Assembly: GCF_033547075.1 (NCBI RefSeq)
Contig: NZ_CP137891.1
Span: 186,001 to 250,000 of the forward strand
Source: Flavobacterium ardleyense
GTDB taxonomy: Bacteria > Bacteroidota > Bacteroidia > Flavobacteriales > Flavobacteriaceae
Length of the DNA: 64,000 bases
Reading direction: 5' to 3'
Positions 28,148 to 36,567 of the stretch are shown piece after piece; the first letter of the stretch is position 1; each line of letters opens with the position of its first letter. Below the pieces are notes generated by a model. That model searched no databases. It was given only the letters and a program-made list of their open reading frames with translations, and had not been told where the DNA came from. Both the position numbers and the translations under genes were made by a program.

Positions 28148-28810
28148 ATGAAAAACACACTTATAGCACCATCAGTACTTGCCGCCGACTTCGCAAACCT
28201 GCAACGCGATATCGAAATGATCAATAATTCAGAAGCAGATTGGTTTCACATCGATATTATGGATGGCGTCTTTGTTCCAAACATTTCCTTCGGAATGCCA
28301 GTATTGGAAGCTATTACAAAACATACCAAGAAAACCGTAGATGTACATTTGATGATTGTAGACCCAGATCGTTACATCAAAACTTTTGCTGCATTAGGAG
28401 CAAATATTTTGAGCGTTCACTACGAAGCTTGTCCACACCTCCACCGCACCATCCAAGGAATCAAAGCCGAAGGAATGAAAGCGGGAGTTGTACTAAATCC
28501 CCACACAAGTGTAGATCTTCTAGAAGATGTCATCAATGATATCGACCTAGTTTGTATTATGAGCGTGAATCCAGGTTTTGGCGGACAGTCTTTCATCGAA
28601 AATACTTACGCTAAAGTTGAAAAACTAAAAGCAATGATCCTTCGCAAAAACGCATCAACCATTATCGAAATCGACGGTGGCGTTACCGACAAGAATGCAG
28701 CTCAACTTGTTACCGCTGGAGCAGATGTTTTAGTTGCTGGAAACTATGTTTTTAGAGCCGAGAATCCAACGGAGACAATAGCGCATTTGAAGAAAATTTC
28801 TAGATTTTAG
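28148..28810 (+). CDS. rpe: Ribulose-phosphate 3-epimerase
   Basis: A 220-residue TIM-barrel enzyme that interconverts ribulose-5-phosphate and xylulose-5-phosphate in the pentose phosphate pathway. Start ATG at 28148 gives the standard MKNTLIAPSVLAADF; a longer frame begins at a TTG inside the promoter and is rejected. Metal-binding and catalytic motifs are present: HIDIMDGVFVPNISFG, VDVHLMIVDP, VMSVNPGFGGQSF-type loop (IMSVNPGFGGQSF) and EIDGGV. Length is typical. Monocistronic with promoter and terminator. Confidence 0.97.
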   Translation: MKNTLIAPSVLAADFANLQRDIEMINNSEADWFHIDIMDGVFVPNISFGMPVLEAITKHTKKTVDVHLMIVDPDRYIKTFAALGANILSVHYEACPHLHRTIQGIKAEGMKAGVVLNPHTSVDLLEDVINDIDLVCIMSVNPGFGGQSFIENTYAKVEKLKAMILRKNASTIIEIDGGVTDKNAAQLVTAGADVLVAGNYVFRAENPTETIAHLKKISRF

Positions 28811-28836
28811 ATTTTAGCTTTTAGCTTTTAGCTTTT
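28803..28836. repeat. Short tandem repeat TTTTAGC/TTTTAGA
   Basis: Five near-copies of a 7-8 nt unit (TTTTAGA or TTTTAGC) directly at and after the rpe stop. Together with the AGCTTAC-type repeat at 28979-29031 it brackets the terminator. Likely slippage-derived. Confidence 0.7.
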
Positions 28837-28880
28837 AAAAATAACAAAGGAGAATCTAACGATTCTCCTTTGTTATTTTT
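28837..28880. terminator. Very strong bidirectional terminator between rpe and the FUSC gene
   Basis: A perfect 20-bp stem at 28837-28856 and 28861-28880 with loop TAAC. The arms begin and end with A5/T5, so both converging transcripts meet a U run. Confidence 0.93.
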
Positions 28881-28978
28881 AAGCATTTCGGTAAAAGTTT
28901 TTAATTTCTCTCAGAAAAACTACAGATAATATTTTTCTACTAAACATAATCGACGTTTTTATATCCACAAACCAAGAA

Positions 28979-29031
28979 CGCTAACAGCTAAAGGCTGATT
29001 GCTGACAGTTTACAGCTTACAGCTTACAGCT
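28979..29031. repeat. Short imperfect tandem repeat of the CAGCTTA type
   Basis: Repeated ACAGCTTACAGCTTACAGCT, preceded by degenerate copies (GCTAACAGCTAAAGGCTG). It reaches into the stop codon of the FUSC gene at 29030-29032. Confidence 0.65.
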
Positions 29032-30106
29032 ACTTCCTCATCTTCCTCAACTGAACCGTAGAATAAACTCTCACCTTCTGACTATAAATAAAAAATCCGC
29101 CCACCACTCCAATTGCACTTCCAATCAAAATATCCAAAAATCGACTTTCGATAAGTTGCTGCGGATCAAGTCGAGAAACGCTGCCAGCCTCGGCAAGGAG
29201 AATACTTATTGGTGTAATAAAAACTACTGCAAGCGCATAATGTCTGGCAATCAATAACTCTATTATAACTTGCAAAACAATAATACTTATGGCAATACCA
29301 ACATTAGAGTTGAAATAGCTAAGTATAAAAAAGCAGAGCATCAACCCTACCGATGTCCCGATAATTCTGTGAATTGCTCTTTTCCCTACAATGTAGCTAT
29401 TCGCACCTTGCAACACTGCCAAAGCTGAAATAGGAATCCAATAACCGTTATTCATTTCGAAAATATAACTGACCGCTAACGATATTGCCATAAACAATCC
29501 CACTAAGGCTGACTCAATTCCGTTATGATAAGGATTTCTATCAATAATTATCGAAAGTTGCGATGTGTTTTCTTTTAAATCGTGTTTAATCAGCAGACTG
29601 TAAATAAGTGCTAAGAGAAAAGCGCCCATTGTCCCTAAAGTAAAAATTCCGATTTTTTGCGGTGCTAGGCTCAAGTCATTCGGCATCATAAATGCAATTG
29701 CGGCAATCATTATAAAGAAGAAACTTCCGGGTGGTTTCATATTAAAAGTCCGTGCTACATAATGCACAACAATGGCCAAAGTACCAAAAACCAAAACCGC
29801 AACAATCGGATTAAAACTAAAAATAAGTCCCACGCTATACGACAGCATCATTCCAAAAGAGCAGACAAACATCACCAACATTCTTTTGAAAATACTGTTG
29901 GTAATTGGCATATACAAAATCACCAACCCAGCCAAACTCGCAGTTAATGCTGCTTTACTTTGATCAAAATACAAACCAACCATCAACGGGATTCCAACCG
30001 ACAAACCCGCTAACACTGGAATATGCCAACTACGCACTGATGATTTTAGAATAAAAAAATTCTTTAATTCTTGGACAAAAAATTCCTTCTGGTGTTTTAG
30101 ATTCAT
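29030..30106 (-). CDS. FUSC-family membrane transporter-like protein
   Basis: A 358-residue protein with two blocks of five to six hydrophobic helices separated by a cytosolic stretch (about 175-195), the pattern of FUSC/aromatic acid exporter proteins, half the size of the fused proteobacterial forms. The conserved C-terminal-block motif NNGYWIPISALAVLQ is followed by KRAIHRIIGTSVG. Start chosen is ATG 30106; an in-frame TTG at 30130 gives eight extra residues without support. Substrate unknown; related proteins export aromatic acids or fusaric acid. Confidence 0.82.
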   Translation of the reverse strand: MNLKHQKEFFVQELKNFFILKSSVRSWHIPVLAGLSVGIPLMVGLYFDQSKAALTASLAGLVILYMPITNSIFKRMLVMFVCSFGMMLSYSVGLIFSFNPIVAVLVFGTLAIVVHYVARTFNMKPPGSFFFIMIAAIAFMMPNDLSLAPQKIGIFTLGTMGAFLLALIYSLLIKHDLKENTSQLSIIIDRNPYHNGIESALVGLFMAISLAVSYIFEMNNGYWIPISALAVLQGANSYIVGKRAIHRIIGTSVGLMLCFFILSYFNSNVGIAISIIVLQVIIELLIARHYALAVVFITPISILLAEAGSVSRLDPQQLIESRFLDILIGSAIGVVGGFFIYSQKVRVYSTVQLRKMRK

Positions 30107-30211
30107 TTTACTCTTATCTTCTAAATGCAAAACTACAAATCATAGAATTATAAAAATATGATATTTCACCACTTCTGACTATTATACTGCAAGTTCATGA
30201 AAGTTTAAAAC

Positions 30212-30246
30212 AAAAAAAATGGCAGTGAACAAAAGCTCACTGCCAT
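30212..30246 (-). terminator. Rho-independent terminator after the T9SS cargo gene
   Basis: A 10-bp stem ATGGCAGTGA / TCACTGCCAT with an 8-nt loop; on the minus strand followed by eight T. Confidence 0.92.
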
Positions 30247-30267
30247 CTTTAAATTTATGACTTTAAA

Positions 30268-31317
30268 TTATTTTTTAAGTAATTTTTTAGTTGTAGATGC
30301 TCCGTCAGCAGTTTCTACAGTCATCATATAAACTCCAGTAGAAAGATCAGAAATACTGATAGTTGCTTGTGTAGAATTTACATTAACTGATTTTACTGTA
30401 CGACCATTAATATCTGCAAAAGAAACAGATTTTACGTCTGCTCCAGAAATGTTTACAACATCAGATGCAGGGTTAGGGTACACTGATAGTTTTGAAGCTT
30501 CAGTAAGGTAATCAGCAGTTCCTAATAAAGTATCAGTACTTGATGTTCTAATTACTAAGTTGTCATATAATCCTGTAGTAGCAGATGCATTTGGACCAGC
30601 AGTATTGGTTCCAGAAGAAGCTACAATATCAAATTCCATTGGATCAACACCCATTGCAGCTCCAGCAATTGTACCGTTTACTGTTCCATCTCCAGTTCTA
30701 ACGATGATTTCACCTGTATTGTAGTTAAAACTAAATCCAAATGTATACCATGTCGAAGCTTCTAAGACAAGACCACCAGTTTCAAGAGTAAAAAGGTAGT
30801 TAGCAAATGTCCCTGCGTTGTTATAGTAAGATAAACCACTCAAAATTTTTGTATCGCTCGCAAAAGAAAGTCCACCTAAAATTTTAGTACCGTCGTCATT
30901 GTATAAAGCTCCTCTAAAGTTGTTTTTACTTGTAGTTGGCGCTCCTGTATAAAAACTCCATTCTACTTCTACAATGTTATTTCCTGCTGTACGACCGTCC
31001 CAAAAGTCAAAAAGATCACCAGCAAATGCAAAACGCGCTCCTTTATCTCCATTAGGTCCAGTAATTTGCAACACATTGCCGTGAGCAGCATCTCCAGCTA
31101 CAATCTGAAAGTTGTCATTTCCAGCATTCGTAGATGTTGTCGGTGGAGCACCATTATTAGTTAAAGTGAAAATTCCACCTTGTCCTGGAGTAGCTCCAGT
31201 GATATCCGTTCCAACGTTTCCAATAGTAAGTCCGTTGAAATCTAAGCTAATTGGAGCTTGTGCAGAAGCAAGTGTAACAAGGCTAAATGCAGCAAGTGTA
31301 AGTAATGTTTTTTTCAT
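30268..31317 (-). CDS. Secreted protein with type IX secretion C-terminal sorting domain
   Basis: A 349-residue exported protein: signal peptide (about 1-19, ending ASAQ), a Gly/Asn/Thr-rich beta-sandwich body (about 20-265) that resembles LamG-type jelly rolls, and a type A T9SS sorting domain of about 75 residues (LSVYPNPASDVVNISG to the end GVYMMTVETADGASTTKKLLKK). The sorting domain directs passage through the outer membrane by the type IX system. The body has no catalytic motif I recognise. Single gene with its own terminator. Confidence 0.88.
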   Translation of the reverse strand: MKKTLLTLAAFSLVTLASAQAPISLDFNGLTIGNVGTDITGATPGQGGIFTLTNNGAPPTTSTNAGNDNFQIVAGDAAHGNVLQITGPNGDKGARFAFAGDLFDFWDGRTAGNNIVEVEWSFYTGAPTTSKNNFRGALYNDDGTKILGGLSFASDTKILSGLSYYNNAGTFANYLFTLETGGLVLEASTWYTFGFSFNYNTGEIIVRTGDGTVNGTIAGAAMGVDPMEFDIVASSGTNTAGPNASATTGLYDNLVIRTSSTDTLLGTADYLTEASKLSVYPNPASDVVNISGADVKSVSFADINGRTVKSVNVNSTQATISISDLSTGVYMMTVETADGASTTKKLLKK

Positions 31318-31733
31318 GATTTTAAGTTTTTAATTTAAACAAATCTAACAAAATTTATAATATCCACTACACAGCATGATAGAAATGCGCTTTTCACAAC
31401 TTATTCGAAATAATGGCACGTTTAAATCAAAATAGCACTTAAAATTTGCACCTTTGTTACATATAGCAAAACAAATTAACTCTATTGCTATTAATAAGAT
31501 GTGCTTTACAGTAAAAGAAAACTAACTTTACAATTATAGGAAGTTAAAAATCTTACCCTAGTTTGCTACAGCTATTTTTGGCAATTATGTTAAATGAAAT
31601 ATTTGCTTAAAAATTTCTAAAAAACTTCTTATTATATGATTCTCGCGGTAATTTTAGTAGGTATTAATCTCCACAACATTTTTATCCCTGCCTTGATCGT
31701 AAGTTGCACAGCATAGCGAATGCGCCTCCGCAT
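31318..31733. other. Intergenic region between T9SS cargo gene and MtfA-like gene
   Basis: About 416 bp, A+T-rich. It should hold the promoter of the T9SS cargo gene. A small hairpin AATGCG-cctc-CGCATT at 31719-31734 ends the preceding MtfA-like gene but lacks a U run. No small gene, repeat or RNA structure was recognised. Confidence 0.5.
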
Positions 31734-32534
31734 TTATTGATTAATCATTAATCGAACATCTTTATAAAGATTTGGGAATTCATTTTGAAATTGATCTGGG
31801 GTTTCAAAAAAGTGTTCTAAAATAACCGCCACAAATTCATATTGATTCGTAAGAGCATAAATTCTAAAATACTCCGAATTTTTCAACTGCTCAGCATTAT
31901 CAAATTGTTTGATTTCCTTAATAATCTTGTGATATTGATCGGTAAAAATTGACGAACTCACATCTCTTCTCTTCATAGTACTATAGGTCAAAACGTGCGC
32001 AAATTCGTGAATAGCAATATTCAGATTGTCTGAGTCATTCCTAAAACTTTCCTCTAATGCTTTTCTAGAAAAAACTACGGCTTTGTATTTCGGATTAAAT
32101 TCACCGTTGTGCAACTGACTTTCCTCAGCCGAATAATAGGAATCAGGTTGAATCAAAATTGTTTCAAAAACATTCGTGAGATACCGTCTCATCCCAAAAG
32201 TTAGCATAACATAGGCTGAAGCTATTAAAATTCTAAGTTCATCATCAATCAGCGCGCCCTTACTACTGTTAAAGGTGTATTTCCTTAGAAAGCACATTAC
32301 GCGATGTTCAAAATACAACTGATCTCTGAATCTTAATTTAGAGAAATACTTGCAATGTAATCTTAAATGCATTTTTAAGTCTGCAGGTAATTTGTGGAGC
32401 TTGAAATAGAAATGTACATAAAGCGGCTTTTTAAAGATCAAGGCATAGCCTCGCTCTATCATGGCGAATAGTATCCACAATAAAACTACAAAACTAGTTA
32501 TTGCAACTATGATAGGTAAAATTGAATCCTCCAT
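31734..32534 (-). CDS. MtfA-like zinc-dependent peptidase (family M90)
   Basis: A 266-residue protein with an N-terminal membrane helix (about 5-26) and a gluzincin-type catalytic domain. The zinc motif HEFAH lies in NIAIHEFAHVL (about residue 175), and the third-ligand region NQYEFVAVILEHFFETPDQF matches the MtfA/M90 pattern. E. coli MtfA is a cytosolic peptidase that binds the Mlc repressor; this membrane-anchored form differs, and its substrate is unknown. It lies 97 bp downstream of pafA, beyond a terminator. Confidence 0.82.
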   Translation of the reverse strand: MEDSILPIIVAITSFVVLLWILFAMIERGYALIFKKPLYVHFYFKLHKLPADLKMHLRLHCKYFSKLRFRDQLYFEHRVMCFLRKYTFNSSKGALIDDELRILIASAYVMLTFGMRRYLTNVFETILIQPDSYYSAEESQLHNGEFNPKYKAVVFSRKALEESFRNDSDNLNIAIHEFAHVLTYSTMKRRDVSSSIFTDQYHKIIKEIKQFDNAEQLKNSEYFRIYALTNQYEFVAVILEHFFETPDQFQNEFPNLYKDVRLMINQ

Positions 32535-32543
32535 TGCTTAGAA

Positions 32544-32584
32544 TAAAAAAAGCTGTGAACGTTATGACCACGAAGCACAGCTTT
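32544..32584 (-). terminator. Rho-independent terminator after pafA
   Basis: A 9-bp stem AAAGCTGTG / CACAGCTTT with an 18-nt loop; on the minus strand it is followed by seven T. Confidence 0.8.
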
Positions 32585-32631
32585 ATAAAAAGTAAAAATA
32601 GTTTTTTTTAGTTTATAGTTATTATCTTTTA

Positions 32632-34281
32632 TTATTTGACTATTAGATCTGTCATTGGCGTTCCCATCGAAGCATTTGTTGTGCTGATGCGTAAAATATC
32701 GCAAACCGTACTGGCAATATCCGTAATATTAAACGGTTGCGCAGTACTTCCAGATTTTATTTTCCAACCCATCCAAACCAAAGGCACATGAGTATCATAG
32801 GTATAATTACTCCCATGAGTCGTTCCCGCTTTTGCCGCATACGAACCTCCAAACCAATTTGGCTGAAGCAAAAATGCGATTTGACCTGACCTGATTGGCG
32901 ACAGCCCATTCAACATTTTTTCGGTAAGTAAATTTGAAGCCTTCCAGTCGGCCGTAGAAGTATTGTAAACTGCTTGCACTCCATCCATATTTCTCAAAAA
33001 TGGCAAAACCGATTCAATCAGCTCATTCTGATTAATCTTCTTGCTATTAATTAGATCTTGATTCAACCAGAATTGTTGATTGTAATATTTTGAAACCCAA
33101 TTTCCCTCTCCGTACTTCTCAGCAATCTTATCCGAAAGGTTTTTTGTTATATTATCAGTATCCAAAACTCCTGCTGGAATTCCCATATCCATCATTTGCT
33201 GCGGCGTTTGTGCAGCACCGTGGTCTGCTGTTAAGAAAATCAACACATTTTCCATGCCGATTGTTTTATCCAAATAATCAAAAAATCGTTCCAAATCCTT
33301 ATCAAGACGCGCATAAGTGTCCTGAACTTCAATCGAATTTATTCCGAATTGATGTCCAACATAATCAGGAGACGAAAGACTTAAAGCCATGAAATCTGTG
33401 TACTTCCCCTGCCCCATTTTTTCGTTGCGCAACGTTTCTATTGCAAAATCAACCGTTAATGAATTTCCAAAAGGTGTTGACCGAATAAGTCCTAGTCCGT
33501 TTTGCTCCTTTAGAGCAGGCAGATCGTGCGGAAACGCATTGATTTTTGCACCCTTAAAAGGCTTGCGATAATCGCCACCGTTAGGCAATCCAACAGTATA
33601 GGTATCTATATCGAAAAGAGTTTTCCATGGCTTTGAAAGATAAGCATCCACTTTTTTCGAACTATTAAACTTACCCACCCAACTCGGAAGTTGCTCCATA
33701 TAATATGTACTTGAAATCCAATTTCCACTATCGCCATCAAACCAATAGGCAGCCGTAGGAATATGACCTGCTGGCAAAATTGACCCTCTATCTTTTATGC
33801 AAACTCCAATAACTTTAGACTGTCTATTATTAGACAACATCAGCTCGTCAGTCATTGTGGTTGCTAATAAATTTTTAGGTGACATTTTACCTGCATCCCC
33901 AGTCGTACCAACAGATTCCACAGCGTCATCTTGCGTGCAATACATCATTTGCCCCGTTTTGGCATCATACCAATCATTTGCGACAATTCCGTTATAGTAA
34001 GGCGTTGTCCCGCTGTAAATCGCTGCGTGGCCAGGGCCTGTGTAGGTTGGAACGTAATTGTAGTTGGTATTGCGGCATTCAAAACCATTTTTCAGCATTC
34101 TCTTAAATCCACCCTCGCCATACTTATCCGCGAAGCGGTACAAATAATCGTTGCGCATTTGATCGACTACAATTCCAACCACAAGTTTTGGAGATCCATC
34201 TGCTCGGGCATTTTTGTTTTTTTGAGCCGATCCCGCAGTTACAAAAAGTATGGAAACGGCGACAAATAAAAGTTTTCTCAT
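32632..34281 (-). CDS. pafA: PafA-type alkaline phosphatase
   Basis: A 549-residue periplasmic phosphomonoesterase of the alkaline phosphatase superfamily, single-Asp/Thr-nucleophile type. Signal peptide about 1-19; first metal ligand in VVGIVVDQMRNDYL; nucleophile Thr at about 79 in VPTYTGPGHA; the Lys/Arg pair in CIKDRGSILPAGH that marks PafA; late metal motifs LTADHG and THGSNYTYD. A longer frame back to 34404 is just the dispersed repeat B read through (MPSPDGNGILFLFFSKK) and is rejected in favour of ATG 34281. PafA gives phosphate-independent release of phosphate from many monoesters. Confidence 0.92.
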   Translation of the reverse strand: MRKLLFVAVSILFVTAGSAQKNKNARADGSPKLVVGIVVDQMRNDYLYRFADKYGEGGFKRMLKNGFECRNTNYNYVPTYTGPGHAAIYSGTTPYYNGIVANDWYDAKTGQMMYCTQDDAVESVGTTGDAGKMSPKNLLATTMTDELMLSNNRQSKVIGVCIKDRGSILPAGHIPTAAYWFDGDSGNWISSTYYMEQLPSWVGKFNSSKKVDAYLSKPWKTLFDIDTYTVGLPNGGDYRKPFKGAKINAFPHDLPALKEQNGLGLIRSTPFGNSLTVDFAIETLRNEKMGQGKYTDFMALSLSSPDYVGHQFGINSIEVQDTYARLDKDLERFFDYLDKTIGMENVLIFLTADHGAAQTPQQMMDMGIPAGVLDTDNITKNLSDKIAEKYGEGNWVSKYYNQQFWLNQDLINSKKINQNELIESVLPFLRNMDGVQAVYNTSTADWKASNLLTEKMLNGLSPIRSGQIAFLLQPNWFGGSYAAKAGTTHGSNYTYDTHVPLVWMGWKIKSGSTAQPFNITDIASTVCDILRISTTNASMGTPMTDLIVK

Positions 34282-34318
34282 TATAATAAGTTTGTTAAAA
34301 TAGATGCTATTTTTTTTT

Positions 34319-34411
34319 GGAGCTTTATCCTGCTGTCCACTGTATCTTTTTCTTTTTTTTGAGAAAAAAAGAAAAAGGATGCCGTTCCCATCAGGGCTAG
34401 GCAATCATTTT
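34319..34411 (+). repeat. Dispersed palindromic repeat, copy B
   Basis: Pattern GGAGCTTTATCCTGCTGTCC, TGTATC, then a T/A-rich hairpin (34346-34378), AAGGATGCCGTTCCCATCAGGG and CTAGGC. It aligns end to end with copy D at 62730-62813. It lies 38 bp upstream of the pafA start. Confidence 0.82.
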
Positions 34412-34610
34412 TAATTTTGACATTATAGAGAATTGTTGATTTTCTCGCCAATAGCAACGGCTAAGATACAAAATTTGAAAGCGGCGGAAAGGTCGAAAGA
34501 TTACGATATTGTTAAATATCAATTCGATCAATTATAATACTTAGATTATTTATAATCTAATAAATAAGCTATATTTATTTAAACATCAAGACACTAAAAA
34601 ACAATAATAA

Positions 34611-35237
34611 ATGACTCTATTAGAATTTAAAGCTGAGCTTATTACAAAATTAGAAAAGTTCGATAAACCCCGACCTTTGATTTGTGAAGGAAATCCATTA
34701 GAATGCGAAATATTTATTGTTGGAATTAATGCAGCAACAGAAATGGAAGAAGATTTTTGGCAATTTTGGAAAGATGATTATGGATTCAATAAATCCGAAT
34801 GGTTCGAAAGTTATATTCGTGAACGAGAATTAAAATCACTGAAATCTGGTAAAGCACGGGGGAACAAATTGAGTAATACTAGACAAAGAATTGAATGGAT
34901 CGTTGACGAGATTAAACCTTTCAAAACTTTAGAAACAAATTTATTTGTAAAAGCTACACCAACAGCGAAAGAATTAAAGTCTGAAGACAGAAAACCTTGT
35001 GTTTTTGATTTCTTATTGCAAACAATAAAACCTCAAATTATACTTATTCACGGAAATGAGGTGATTAAAAATTTCAATAAATTTTATAATGTAAATATTA
35101 AGAAAGGTGAAATTTTAAATATTGACATCCTCGGTACAAAAACCAATGTCTTAGCCGTAAATCATCTTTCAAGGGGTTGGTCTAAAGAAAAATCTTATGA
35201 ATTAGGGGAATTTTTAAAGTCTAAATTAATTAAATGA
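34611..35237 (+). CDS. Hypothetical protein with uracil-DNA glycosylase-like layout
   Basis: A 208-residue soluble protein. Landmarks appear in UDG-superfamily order: an N-terminal strand with FIVGINAAT (about 35-43, where family 4/5/6 glycosylases have GxxPG/N-type motif A), a middle TNLFVKATPTAKEL, a strand IILIHGNEV, and a late VNHLSRGWS in the place of motif B (HPSxxN/R). The exact catalytic residues do not match a named family, so this is a fold-level guess. It lies alone between repeat B and a methyltransferase pseudogene, an accessory setting. Confidence 0.55.
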   Translation: MTLLEFKAELITKLEKFDKPRPLICEGNPLECEIFIVGINAATEMEEDFWQFWKDDYGFNKSEWFESYIRERELKSLKSGKARGNKLSNTRQRIEWIVDEIKPFKTLETNLFVKATPTAKELKSEDRKPCVFDFLLQTIKPQIILIHGNEVIKNFNKFYNVNIKKGEILNIDILGTKTNVLAVNHLSRGWSKEKSYELGEFLKSKLIK

Positions 35238-35459
35238 TGTTGATACAAAATGACTAAATAATTTTTTAAGATACTTACAATGTGTCCTTTACGGTAAATT
35301 TTTTCTGTTGAAGTATCAATATAAATTAAATTTAGCTAACCCGACATTAATAATTTTGAACGGTGAAAATCATAAAAAACATTAGTAATCTCCCTAGGTT
35401 CTTAGCATTTATAATATTCTTTTTATGAAGAAACATATTAAAAACAAAAATCTAAAAAT

Positions 35460-36247
35460 ATGAGCAAAGAAGCCAATTACATAGAAATCAATCGGCAATC
35501 TTGGAATAATAGAACGAACACACATCTACAGTCGGAATTTTACGATCTTGATAATTTTGTAAAGGGAAAAACCTCTTTGAATACAATTGAACTCGATTTA
35601 CTTGGAGATATTTCTGGTAAAACAATTTTGCATTTGCAGTGTCATTTTGGACAAGATACAATTTCACTAAGCAGACTTGGCGCAGAAACGACCGGAGTAG
35701 ATCTTTCGGACAAAGCTATTGAAAGTGCTCGACAGCTTGCCATCGAAACAAAAAGCAATGCGACCTTCATCTGTTGCGATATCTACGACTTACCAAATCA
35801 TTTGGACAAACAATTTGACATTGTATATACTAGTTACGGAACAATCGGTTAGTTGCCAGATTTGGAGAAATGGGCAGATATTATTTCCAAATTTCTAAAA
35901 CCAAATGGACAATTTGTATTTGTAGAATTTCATCCAGTGGTATGGATGTTTGATGATGATTTTGAAAAAATCAATTTAATTCTGGTGCAATCATAGAATC
36001 TGAAAGCGACAAGAATGCCGATATAGTACAAGAATATGTAATGTGGAATCACGGTTTGTCGGAAGTAATTACAAGCATTATTAAAAATGGACTCGAAATA
36101 ACTTCGTTTTCTGAATACGATTATTCTCCTTACAATTGTTTTAATAAGACCATAGAATTTGAACCTAACAAATTTAGAATTGAACATTTGGGAAATAAAA
36201 TTCCTATGGTTTATTCTATTGTAGCGAAAAAGAAAGACTATCGATAG
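35460..36247 (+). pseudogene. Disrupted class I SAM-dependent methyltransferase
   Basis: The first 130 codons read MSKEANYIEINRQSWNNR and the SAM motif ILHLQCHFGQDTISL, then a TAG at 35850-35852 falls where Trp is expected (TIG-stop-LPDLEKW). The frame continues to about 35990, where it is lost: the rest (NSGAIIESES, EYVMWNHGLSEVI, FRIEHLGNKIPMVYSI) runs in another frame to a stop at 36245-36247. Both halves joined make one standard methyltransferase of about 260 residues, so one nonsense and one frameshift have inactivated it. Confidence 0.88.
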
Positions 36248-36312
36248 AAAAAAATTGGAATGGTCGGGATTCTAATGTAGCGCGGAATTATTCAATTGTT
36301 TTACTAAAATCC

Positions 36313-36348
36313 TTGCGAACTTTGCGTTGTAACTTTGCGAACTTTGCG
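36313..36348. repeat. 14-bp direct repeat TTGCGAACTTTGCG
   Basis: Two exact copies at 36313-36326 and 36335-36348, offset by 22 bp, in the gap after the methyltransferase pseudogene. Confidence 0.75.
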
Positions 36349-36432
36349 GTAGAATTTTACGATTGATCTTTAAGCAATTCCTTTGATTAAAGAAATGACT
36401 CTCTAAAATAAAATGTAATTCCGATGATAGCA

Positions 36433-36567
36433 GAGTCCGCGCGAAGGATGGGAGCGGCATCCTTTTCTGGCCTTTTCGGCCAGAAAAGATATAGTGGACA
36501 GCCTGACCTGAGCCTCCGAAAAATATCAATTTTACCTAAAACGTTCTGGCGAAAGGGCGCGCCCAAA
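36433..36567 (-). repeat. Dispersed palindromic repeat, copy C (long form)
   Basis: On the minus strand: TTTGGGCGCGCCCTTTCGCC, about 45 bp of unrelated sequence, then CAGGCTGTCCACTATATC, a hairpin CTTTTCTGGCC / GGCCAGAAAAG (36462-36488), GGATGCCGCTCCCATCC and a closing CGCGCGG. Its first part matches copy A, its core matches B and D, which links the two forms. It ends directly at the stop codon of the CLC gene. Confidence 0.8.

Noticed and set aside
29772..29963. Plus-strand frames within the FUSC gene
   Set aside because: Shadow frames of a well-formed membrane protein gene.
33090..34269. Several plus-strand frames of 60-112 codons
   Set aside because: They are antisense to pafA, which has all catalytic motifs on the minus strand.
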